The position numbers and the translations under genes were made by a program. DNA of 8,799 bases from an uncultured Bacteroidales bacterium (GTDB lineage: Bacteria > Bacteroidota > Bacteroidia > Bacteroidales > Lentimicrobiaceae), in assembly GCA_937864935.1 (NCBI GenBank), contig CALMDN010000251.1:1-8799 (forward strand), given 5' to 3'. This document shows, piece by piece, positions 1-6,194 of this stretch (its first letter is position 1; the number at the start of each line of letters is the position of its first letter). The notes under the pieces were generated by a model. The model did not search any database, was not told the DNA's origin, and saw nothing but the letters and a program-made list of their open reading frames with translations.

Positions 1-46
1 CAAACCGATCAGACCTGCGGGCTTGTTGCAGACGATTTCCAAATAC

Positions 47-943
47 TTATAATTCTGTAGTTTTCTTTCGTATCAGCTGCTGAAGCATGATTCCACCAAT
101 GATCAGCAACAAGCCTGTGATGGTATAGGTCATGATCTTCTCACCAACAGCGACTGACACCACCATCAACGACAGAAAAGGAGAAAGGTAAACAAGGTTA
201 CTCACAGCAGCTGTGTTTTCGGCATATTTTAATGCATTCAGCCAGATCACAAACGTTACCCCCATTTCAAACAGTCCGATGTACACTGAACCGATTCCTG
301 CTTGGAGGGAGGGGAGCGTAAGGTTTCCAGTTAGGGAGCTGAAAATAAATATGTAAATAAAACCAAAGAAAAAATTCAACAGGAGTTTCTCCGTTGTTTC
401 TCTGGTATCTTTCATATTCATAATCCAGTACATTGCCCAGAAAAAAGCGCTGACCACTGCCAGTCCGACCCCGACCGGATCGGAAAAGTGAAGACTCAGA
501 ATTTTTCCTCTCGTGGCAATTACCAGTGTTCCGGTAAAACTGACCAGCATTGCTGTTATGTTCATCCAGCTTAGCTTTTGCTTAAAAAAGAATGCAGAGA
601 ACAGCACCAGAATCACCGGCCATGTATAGTTTAGCGCAACTGCCTCCTGCGCCTGCAACAATGAATAAGCTTTGAAGAGAATCAGGTAATAGGCGAAGGG
701 ATTCAGCAAACCCATGACAGCCGAAGATACAATGTGTTTTTTTTTCGTAAGTAACAATGAAGCAGTCTTTTTCTGATAAACAATTAGTCCCGTAAGAAAC
801 AGAAGTGCCGTAAAAGAGGAGAAAAGCAGCAACTGTATATAATTGATATAGCCCAGGGTAATTTTGAAGGCGGACCCGACAGTTGACCACAATACAACAG
901 CCAGCAGGGCCAGCAGATAAGCAAGTTTGTTATTCTTCATCAT
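47..943 (-). CDS. EamA/DMT-family membrane transporter
   Basis: Predicted inner-membrane permease of the drug/metabolite transporter superfamily, 298 residues from the ATG at 943. The protein is almost wholly hydrophobic and shows about ten membrane segments in two halves, the usual EamA duplication. The first segment starts within ten residues of the N terminus (LAYLLALLAVVLWSTVGSAF). The first half ends in the typical block around ALNYTWPVILVLFSAFFFKQKL, and the second half ends in the matching block SNLVYLSPFLSLMV...VGEKI followed by a glycine-rich last helix and a basic tail (IRKK). The first repeat has KQK where many relatives have GER. A TTG at 955 would extend the frame by four residues, but it lies inside the promoter -7 box, so ATG 943 or ATG 940 is chosen. 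The substrate cannot be told: relatives export amino acids, purines or other metabolites. It is divergent from arcC with no shared function evident. Confidence 0.88.
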   Translation of the reverse strand: MMKNNKLAYLLALLAVVLWSTVGSAFKITLGYINYIQLLLFSSFTALLFLTGLIVYQKKTASLLLTKKKHIVSSAVMGLLNPFAYYLILFKAYSLLQAQEAVALNYTWPVILVLFSAFFFKQKLSWMNITAMLVSFTGTLVIATRGKILSLHFSDPVGVGLAVVSAFFWAMYWIMNMKDTRETTEKLLLNFFFGFIYIFIFSSLTGNLTLPSLQAGIGSVYIGLFEMGVTFVIWLNALKYAENTAAVSNLVYLSPFLSLMVVSVAVGEKIMTYTITGLLLIIGGIMLQQLIRKKTTEL

Positions 944-944
944 G

Positions 945-952
945 CAAAGATA
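945..952 (-). promoter_or_regulatory. Bacteroidota-type -7 box of the transporter gene
   Basis: Read on the minus strand this is TATCTTTG followed by C, a perfect TAnnTTTG match. A TTTTG (969-973) lies upstream, but at a 16-base gap rather than the usual 19 or so, so the -33 part is weak. The box ends one base before the ATG at 943. Transcription would therefore begin at or within the tandem ATG codons (943-938), implying a nearly leaderless message. Confidence 0.5.
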
Positions 953-982
953 CAACAGCCTGATTAACCAAAATGCTAAACT

Positions 983-997
983 TCACATTGAATGTGA
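983..997. promoter_or_regulatory. 15-bp perfect palindrome, candidate operator
   Basis: TCACATT-G-AATGTGA is a perfect inverted repeat with 7-base arms around one central base. It lies about 30 bases upstream of the transporter -7 box, just beyond its weak -33 region, where an activator or repressor commonly binds. It is 70 bases from the arcC -33 element. The regulator is unknown. The arms resemble half-sites of CRP/FNR-family proteins in inverted order, but that is only a resemblance. Confidence 0.35.
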
Positions 998-1038
998 TGA
1001 AGGAAGGGCGTTGAACTATTTATCTAAATAACTGTATG

Positions 1039-1059
1039 TTATGAAATTTTTAATCATAA
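1039..1059. promoter_or_regulatory. Inverted repeat upstream of arcC, possible operator
   Basis: TTATGA and TCATAA form 6-base arms around a 9-base AT-rich spacer, ending nine bases before the TTG of the arcC promoter. The layout (TGAA, T-rich centre, ATCA) loosely recalls an arginine-repressor ARG box, which would suit an arcC-argF operon. The spacer is one base longer than the E. coli consensus and the inner positions do not pair. A weak candidate. Confidence 0.25.
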
Positions 1060-1067
1060 ACCGTGTT

Positions 1068-1098
1068 CTTGCTTTTTGTAATAAAGTAGTTACTTTTG
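1068..1098 (+). promoter_or_regulatory. arcC-argF promoter
   Basis: CTTG at 1068-1071, a 19-base gap, then TACTTTTG at 1091-1098 followed by C. This fits the Bacteroidota housekeeping promoter (TTG, about 19 bases, TAnnTTTG) in both boxes and spacing. The expected transcription start near 1102 leaves a leader of about 22 bases before the arcC ATG at 1124. It is the best-formed promoter in the window. Confidence 0.7.
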
Positions 1099-1123
1099 CT
1101 GCAAATTAAACCACCAGACTTTT

Positions 1124-2068
1124 ATGAAGAAATTAGCTGTTGTTGCCTTGGGAGGAAATGCGCTTTTGAGAAGCGACCAGAAAGGCACCATAGATGATCA
1201 GGAATCGAATGCCTATGAAACTGCGGAACGTTTATTAACCCTCATCAGGGCAGATTATAATCTTGTCGTTACCCACGGAAATGGACCTCAGGTAGGCAAT
1301 ATCCTGCTTTCAAACACTGCAGGCAATAAACTTTACGGTTTGCCGGATATGCCGCTTGATGTTGCCGTTGCTTATTCACAGGGATTTATTGGCTATATCA
1401 TAGAGCAACAATTGCGTAACGTAATGATGGCCAACGATCTGGACCGGGATATCATATCCATTATTACCCAGGTACTGGTCGACAAGAATGATCCTGCATT
1501 CAGCAATCCGACCAAGCCTGTCGGACCCTACTATACCAAAGAGGAGTCAGAGCGCATTACAGCAGAAACAGGGGCAGTATTTGCCGCTGACCCGAGAAAT
1601 CGCGGTTACAGAAAGGTAGTTGCCAGCCCAAAGCCATTGGTTATCAGCAACCAGAAATCAATTGAAGCATTGGCCAGGGCCGGTCAGATTGTGATTGCTG
1701 TTGGCGGGGGCGGTATTCCGCAGTTCTATGTGCAGGAGAATAAACTACAGGGTATAGATGCCGTTATTGATAAAGACCTCGCCTCGTCCCTGCTTGCAGT
1801 TCAGGTCAGGGCTGATAAGTTTTTTATTCTTACTGATGTTGCCAAGGTTTGCATCAATTACAATACTCCTCAGGAGAAATCAATTGACAGGATGACCATT
1901 TCAGAAGCAAAAATGCATCTTGCAGATGGTCAGTTTGCAGAAGGCAGCATGGCCCCGAAAATCAGGGCTGCAATCAGTTTTGTTCAGGGAACCGGAAAAG
2001 ATGCCATTATCACAAGTTCCGATAAACTCGGAATTGACAATGGCGGCACCCGCATTGTTATCGTTTAG
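1124..2068 (+). CDS. arcC: Carbamate kinase
   Basis: Cytoplasmic enzyme that reversibly transfers phosphate between carbamoyl phosphate plus ADP and carbamate plus ATP, the ATP-yielding last step of arginine/citrulline fermentation. At 314 residues it has the normal family length. The amino-acid-kinase fold motifs are all present: GGNAL at 10-14, HGNGPQVG at 51-58, NPTKPVGPYY at 128-137 (the insertion region typical of carbamate kinases), GGGGIP at 194-199, DKDLAS at 216-221, ILTDV at 235-239 and GSMAPKI at 274-280. The ATG start lies about 22 bases after the predicted transcription start. The gene is followed after 36 bases by argF with no terminator between them, so the two are probably one operon. 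No arginine deiminase or amino-acid antiporter is in view. Confidence 0.95.
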   Translation: MKKLAVVALGGNALLRSDQKGTIDDQESNAYETAERLLTLIRADYNLVVTHGNGPQVGNILLSNTAGNKLYGLPDMPLDVAVAYSQGFIGYIIEQQLRNVMMANDLDRDIISIITQVLVDKNDPAFSNPTKPVGPYYTKEESERITAETGAVFAADPRNRGYRKVVASPKPLVISNQKSIEALARAGQIVIAVGGGGIPQFYVQENKLQGIDAVIDKDLASSLLAVQVRADKFFILTDVAKVCINYNTPQEKSIDRMTISEAKMHLADGQFAEGSMAPKIRAAISFVQGTGKDAIITSSDKLGIDNGGTRIVIV

Positions 2069-2104
2069 TTTTCACCAATCATTAACTTAAATAATTGAGA
2101 TTTT

Positions 2105-3106
2105 ATGGCATTCAACCTCAGAAACCGCAATTTTTTAAAATTGCTTGATTTTACTCCTCAGGAAATCAAATACTTACTTCAGCTTTCGGCTGATTTAAAG
2201 AAAGCCAAGTATTCAGGCACAGAGCAGCAAATGCTCAAAGGCAAAAACATTGCGCTCATTTTCGAGAAAGACTCCACCCGCACACGATGTGCCTTTGAAG
2301 TGGCAGCTCTGGACCAGGGAGCCCATGTAACATACCTTGGTCCTTCCGGATCACAGATCGGGAAAAAGGAATCGATGAAAGATACAGCAAGGGTGCTTGG
2401 CCGCATGTACGACGGAATTGAATACCGTGGATATGGTCAGCAGATTGTTGAAGAGCTGGGCAGATATGCCGGAGTTCCTGTGTGGAATGGACTCACTACT
2501 GAGTTTCATCCTACCCAGATTCTGGCTGATTTCCTCACCATGATGGAACATTCAGACAAACCCCTTCATCAGGTTTCTTTCTGCTACCTGGGTGATGCCC
2601 GCAACAATATGGGCAACTCATTGATGGTAGGTGCTGCCAAAATGGGTATGGATTTCCGGGCAGCAGCCCCCAAAGCCTGCTGGCCAAATGAGGAGCTTGT
2701 TGCGCAATGCAGAAAGATCGCCGAAGAAACCGGTGCAAAGATCACCCTAACTGAATCTGTTGAGGAAGGTGTAAAGAACGCTGATTTCCTTTATACGGAT
2801 GTTTGGGTATCGATGGGAGAACCTGCTGAAGTCTGGGCTGAGCGCATTCAGCTTCTGAAACCCTATCAGGTTAACAAGGAAGTTGTTGCAATGACAGGCA
2901 ATCCCAAGGTTAAATTCCTGCACTGCCTTCCGGCTTTCCACAACCGTGAGACTACGATTGGTGAAGATATTTTCCGCAAGTATGGTCTTGAAGCCATGGA
3001 AGTTACCGATGATGTATTTGAATCACCCATGAGCGTAGTCTTCGATGAGGCTGAGAACAGGCTTCATACAATTAAGGCTGTAATGGTTGCAACACTCGGT
3101 TGCTGA
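2105..3106 (+). CDS. argF: Ornithine carbamoyltransferase
   Basis: Catalyses carbamoyl phosphate + ornithine = citrulline + phosphate in the cytoplasm, normally as a trimer. The 333 residues run closely parallel to the E. coli ArgF/ArgI type. Carbamoyl phosphate is bound by STRTR (57-61) and HPTQ (135-138). The ornithine loop is DVWVSMGE (232-239, SMG at 236-238), and HCLPA (273-277) carries the active-site Cys274. The SMG loop and overall similarity favour ornithine over putrescine or acetylornithine as substrate. Position behind arcC suggests the catabolic role (arcB), with citrulline split to ornithine and carbamoyl phosphate, but sequence alone does not separate this from the biosynthetic role. 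No Shine-Dalgarno sequence is visible; the AT-rich stretch before the ATG is usual for this phylum. Confidence 0.95.
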   Translation: MAFNLRNRNFLKLLDFTPQEIKYLLQLSADLKKAKYSGTEQQMLKGKNIALIFEKDSTRTRCAFEVAALDQGAHVTYLGPSGSQIGKKESMKDTARVLGRMYDGIEYRGYGQQIVEELGRYAGVPVWNGLTTEFHPTQILADFLTMMEHSDKPLHQVSFCYLGDARNNMGNSLMVGAAKMGMDFRAAAPKACWPNEELVAQCRKIAEETGAKITLTESVEEGVKNADFLYTDVWVSMGEPAEVWAERIQLLKPYQVNKEVVAMTGNPKVKFLHCLPAFHNRETTIGEDIFRKYGLEAMEVTDDVFESPMSVVFDEAENRLHTIKAVMVATLGC

Positions 3107-3121
3107 CCCGAAACTGATCAG

Positions 3122-3150
3122 AAAAAAAAGCGGCTTATGCCGCTTTTTTT
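3122..3150. terminator. Bidirectional intrinsic terminator between argF and the mutase gene
   Basis: An A-run, GCGGC, loop TTAT, GCCGC, then a T-run. The core stem is 3130-3134 with 3139-3143, and A-T pairing extends it to about 12 base pairs. The A/T flanks provide a U-tract for transcripts in both directions, so it can stop arcC-argF from the left and the mutase gene from the right. It starts 15 bases after the argF stop, and its right flank includes part of the mutase stop codon (3149-3151). Confidence 0.9.
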
Positions 3151-4894
3151 ATTTCAATCCCATCGATTGAATGATGGCCTGCAATTGTTCCCCCATCTTT
3201 TTATTGACTTCATCAAAGTGGCTGACATCCTCCAGCATGCCTTTCACTCCAAAGTAGAATTTAATCTTGGGCTCTGTTCCTGAGGGTCTTACAGTTATCT
3301 TACTGCCGCTCTCGAGGAAAAACTGAAGGACGTCGGATTTGGGCAGGTCTATTGCTGAATCCACTCCTGTGAGGACATTTCTTTCCGTTTGACTCTTGTA
3401 GTCTTTGATCAGGACTACTTTTTCTCCGTTGATGTGTGAAGGTGGGTTGGAACGATAATCCTTCATCATCTGCTGAATCTCTTCAGCCCCGGCTTTGCCC
3501 TTTTTGGTTATGGAGATCAGATCTTCAAGATAAAAGCCGTATTCTTTGTAGATTCTTATCAGCAATTCATACATCGACAATCCCTGGTCCTTAGCCCAGG
3601 CAGCAGTTTCAGCCAGCATACAGCAAGAAATCACAGCATCCTTATCCCTGACACTGTCGCCAACAAGGTATCCGTAGCTTTCTTCTCCACCACCGATAAA
3701 GCGTTTTTCACCTTCGAAAAGCCGTATTTTCTCGGCAATGTATTTAAAACCCGTGAGGACATCATATGACTCTATACCGAAGCTTTGGGCAATCTCCTTC
3801 AGCAATTCAGATGTCACAATGGTTTTGACAATAAATTCCCTGCCAGTTAACAATCCTCTGTTTTTCCACTGATTGACAAGATAATAGATAAGCAGTGTAG
3901 CCGATTGGTTGCCATTAAGCAGGATGTAGTTCCCGTGCATGTCCTTCACTCCCACACCAACCCTGTCAGAATCCGGATCGGTAGCCAGGATCAGTTCGGC
4001 GTCTGTTTTCTTTGCCAGTTCCAGTGCCATGTTCATGGCAGCTTTTTCCTCAGGATTCGGAGAGTGCACCGTTGGGAAATTGCCATCGGGGTTCATTTGT
4101 TCTTCAACAAGATTCACCGAAGTGAAACCAAACCTTGCCAGTGCCGGAGGTACCATCCGGGCTCCGGTGCCGTGAATCGGTGAATAAACGATCTTCATGT
4201 CGTGCTGCCTTGCAATCACATCCTGCGAAAGTGACAAAGACTTCAGCATATCGAAATAAAGCTCATCCATTTCTTTACCGATCATCTGAATATTCCCGGC
4301 AGAGCCTTCAAACCTGATATCGTCTACTGAGGAAATACGGTTAACTTCCGTAATTACATTTTTATCATGCGGAGGAACCAGCTGGCCGCCATCATTCCAG
4401 TACACCTTGTATCCATTGTACTCTTTCGGGTTGTGAGAAGCAGTGATAACCACACCACTCTGGCATCCGAGCTGCCTTACAGCAAACGAAAGCTCAGGGA
4501 CCGGCCTCAGGTCATTGAACAGAAAAACCTTTATATTGTTGGCTGCCAGCACTTCAGCGGTTATCCTCGCGAAATAGGCACTGTTGTTGCGCGAATCATA
4601 TGCAATGGCAACGCTGATCAGTTCAGCTCCTGAGAAACAGTTTTTCAGATAGTTGGCAAGCCCCTGGGTTGCGGCCCCTACGGTGTATTTGTTCATCCGG
4701 TTGGTACCGGTGCCCATGATACCCCTGAGGCCACCGGTACCGAATTCAAGGTCGCGGTAGAAACACTCCACAAGCTCGGCCGGGTCATTCTCGAGCATTT
4801 CTTTTACATGTGCTTTTGTATCAGCATCATAGTTTCCATTAAGCCAGATATTGGCTTTTTCAATAATTCCTGGATCTACTTCCTGTATATTCAT
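3149..4894 (-). CDS. pgcA: Phospho-sugar mutase (phosphoglucomutase/phosphomannomutase family)
   Basis: Alpha-D-phosphohexomutase, 581 residues, the length of the long PgcA-type enzymes. It interconverts hexose 6- and 1-phosphates through a phosphoserine. Numbering from the ATG at 4894: substrate-entry region FGTGGLRG at 51-58; catalytic loop TASHNP at 151-156 with Ser153; metal-binding DPDSDR at 306-311; sugar-binding GGGEESYG at 401-408; phosphate-binding RPSGTEPK at 536-543. All four domains are therefore present. Glucose 1-phosphate production would feed UDP-glucose and dTDP-glucose for the neighbouring ugd, uxs and rfbD genes. A mannose or pentose phosphate role cannot be excluded. A TTG at 4915 would add seven residues, but it sits at the predicted transcription start, so ATG 4894 is preferred. 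The gene converges on argF, and its stop codon touches the shared terminator. Confidence 0.93.
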   Translation of the reverse strand: MNIQEVDPGIIEKANIWLNGNYDADTKAHVKEMLENDPAELVECFYRDLEFGTGGLRGIMGTGTNRMNKYTVGAATQGLANYLKNCFSGAELISVAIAYDSRNNSAYFARITAEVLAANNIKVFLFNDLRPVPELSFAVRQLGCQSGVVITASHNPKEYNGYKVYWNDGGQLVPPHDKNVITEVNRISSVDDIRFEGSAGNIQMIGKEMDELYFDMLKSLSLSQDVIARQHDMKIVYSPIHGTGARMVPPALARFGFTSVNLVEEQMNPDGNFPTVHSPNPEEKAAMNMALELAKKTDAELILATDPDSDRVGVGVKDMHGNYILLNGNQSATLLIYYLVNQWKNRGLLTGREFIVKTIVTSELLKEIAQSFGIESYDVLTGFKYIAEKIRLFEGEKRFIGGGEESYGYLVGDSVRDKDAVISCCMLAETAAWAKDQGLSMYELLIRIYKEYGFYLEDLISITKKGKAGAEEIQQMMKDYRSNPPSHINGEKVVLIKDYKSQTERNVLTGVDSAIDLPKSDVLQFFLESGSKITVRPSGTEPKIKFYFGVKGMLEDVSHFDEVNKKMGEQLQAIIQSMGLK

Positions 4895-4916
4895 AATAAT
4901 GTTAAGTTTTGACAAC

Positions 4917-4947
4917 CGAAGATAATGAAAAGTGAGATAACAACAAT
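4917..4947 (-). promoter_or_regulatory. Promoter of the phospho-sugar mutase gene
   Basis: On the minus strand: ATTG (4947-4944), a 19-base gap, then TATCTTCG (4924-4917), one mismatch from TAnnTTTG. The predicted start near 4913 gives a leader of about 19 bases to the ATG at 4894 and falls on the upstream TTG codon (4915-4913), which argues against that TTG as the start. It lies wholly in the 69-base gap after the GxxExxY gene, so the mutase can be expressed apart from the genes upstream. No terminator separates them, so readthrough is also possible. Confidence 0.5.
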
Positions 4948-4963
4948 GGAACAGCTTAATTTG

Positions 4964-5350
4964 TCATGAGGTTATTGCAATTTTTTTGTACCCCTCAATG
5001 ATGTTGCTGCAGTTGAACGAGATGAGAACGCCCATTTTCAGACCGGTGAGTTTTAGTTTGGTCTGTAAGGCACTGACTCTGATAGTACTGATTTCATTTT
5101 CAGGAATGATTTCGACCACCAGATGGTTTTCTACCAGCAATTCAGCTTTGATTTCGTGACTGGTTTTCAGGTCTTTATAGAATATGGGAAATTTAACTTC
5201 ACGTTTGTACATCAAACCTTTGAGTCTGAGTTCATGCTGGAAGCAGGTTTTGTAAATGTCAGAGTCAAGGCCAGGCCCCAGCACCGAAAGTACTTCCGAT
5301 GCAACTTCAAAAACCTTGGTATGCAGTCTGTTAAGTTCGCTCCTGTTCAT
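4964..5350 (-). CDS. GxxExxY-family protein with degenerate motif
   Basis: Small soluble protein of 128 residues resembling the GxxExxY family (PD-(D/E)XK-like fold, PDDEXK_3), often found singly near surface-sugar genes in Bacteroidota; its function is not established. The family outline is clear: an N-terminal helix leading to VLGPG (23-27), Tyr33, the strand pattern ending in LLVENHLVVE (71-80), and the C-terminal LKLTGLKMGVLISFN (99-113). The signature itself is altered. The segment reads G27-L-D-S30-D-I-Y33, with Ser where Glu is expected. The aspartate of the usual DFLV strand appears as Glu70. The usual VELKA reads VEIIP (79-83), losing the lysine. If the fold is a nuclease, this copy is probably inactive. 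The start overlaps the end of rfbD by 20 bases, so it is likely cotranscribed and translationally coupled. Confidence 0.75.
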   Translation of the reverse strand: MNRSELNRLHTKVFEVASEVLSVLGPGLDSDIYKTCFQHELRLKGLMYKREVKFPIFYKDLKTSHEIKAELLVENHLVVEIIPENEISTIRVSALQTKLKLTGLKMGVLISFNCSNIIEGYKKIAITS

Positions 5351-6191
5351 TCAGCAAAGCTATACATTTTTTCAGGCTATCGCGCCAGTAAGGTATAGTT
5401 TGTGCTGTTTCGGTGCAGAATTTCGACTTGTCAAGAACACTGTAGTAGGGTCGGGGAGAGGGTAAAGGATAGCCTGCAGTATCTGTTGACAATACACGGC
5501 AATTTATGCCGGAGAACTCTATGATGGCTTTGGCGAAATCAAACCAGCTGCAAACCCCGTCATTTGAATAGTGGTACAATCCGGAACCAGCATTCTGACC
5601 GATCAGATGTAATATCGCTACTGCAAGATCGCAAGCCCAGGTTGGAGAGCCTATCTGATCAGCAACCACTTTGAGCTCGCCTCTTTCCTTGCCGACTCTG
5701 CGAATGGTTTTGACAAAGTTTGCTCCGAAGGACGAATAAAGCCAGGAGGTTCTGACAATGATGGCCCCGGGATTCTTCCGGGTAACTTCCGATTCTCCGG
5801 CCGCTTTGCTTTTGGCATATACTCCGAGCGGATTGGTTGCATCGTCTTCACGGTATGGTTTGTAACCCTTACCATCGAATACGTAGTCGGTTGAAACGTG
5901 AAGCATTCGTGCTCCTGCATTGAGGGTGGCTTCAGCCAGAATTCCAGGTGCAGTGGCGTTGATCAGCATTGCCTTTTCAGGCTCCTGTTCTGCTTTATCG
6001 ACAGCTGTATAGGCAGCACAGTTAATCAGCCAGTCGGGTTTATAGGTTCCGATCAGATGACTTACTGCCCCGGCAGATGTAATATCCAACTCTGCGATAT
6101 CAGTAAACAGGAAATCGTGATCGTTACTGTGGGCAAGTTCCTTCAGTTCATTCCCGAGCTGTCCGTTGCTTCCGGTTACCAGAATTCTCAT
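5331..6191 (-). CDS. rfbD: dTDP-4-dehydrorhamnose reductase
   Basis: NADPH-dependent short-chain dehydrogenase/reductase that reduces dTDP-4-dehydro-L-rhamnose to dTDP-L-rhamnose, the last step of rhamnose donor synthesis, in the cytoplasm. The 286 residues match the family length. Visible are the Rossmann motif GSNGQLG (7-13), NCAAYTAVDKAE (57-68), STDYVFDG (100-107) and the catalytic Tyr125-x3-Lys129 in YAKSK. The C-terminal half keeps the RmlD pattern GLYHYSNDGVCSWFDFA. The ATG lies three bases after the uxs stop, and the last codons overlap the GxxExxY gene, so uxs, rfbD and that gene form a tight unit. The partner genes rfbA, rfbB and rfbC are not here. Confidence 0.94.
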   Translation of the reverse strand: MRILVTGSNGQLGNELKELAHSNDHDFLFTDIAELDITSAGAVSHLIGTYKPDWLINCAAYTAVDKAEQEPEKAMLINATAPGILAEATLNAGARMLHVSTDYVFDGKGYKPYREDDATNPLGVYAKSKAAGESEVTRKNPGAIIVRTSWLYSSFGANFVKTIRRVGKERGELKVVADQIGSPTWACDLAVAILHLIGQNAGSGLYHYSNDGVCSWFDFAKAIIEFSGINCRVLSTDTAGYPLPSPRPYYSVLDKSKFCTETAQTIPYWRDSLKKCIALLNEQERT

Positions 6192-6194
6192 AGG

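Noticed and set aside
1..52. Possible end of a neighbouring gene at the left edge: plus-strand frame ending ...LLQTISKYL with TAA at 50-52, or a minus-strand frame reading ...KYLEIVCNKPAGLIGL towards the edge.
   Set aside because: Both are only about 16 residues long here, neither matches a family I recognise, and no start codon or ribosome site settles the strand.
953..955. TTG as start of the transporter gene, giving four extra residues.
   Set aside because: The codons overlap a perfect promoter -7 box, and two ATG codons follow directly.
3905..4183. Plus-strand open frames inside the mutase gene.
   Set aside because: They lie antisense to a complete, motif-verified mutase, have no recognisable domains and read as shadow frames.
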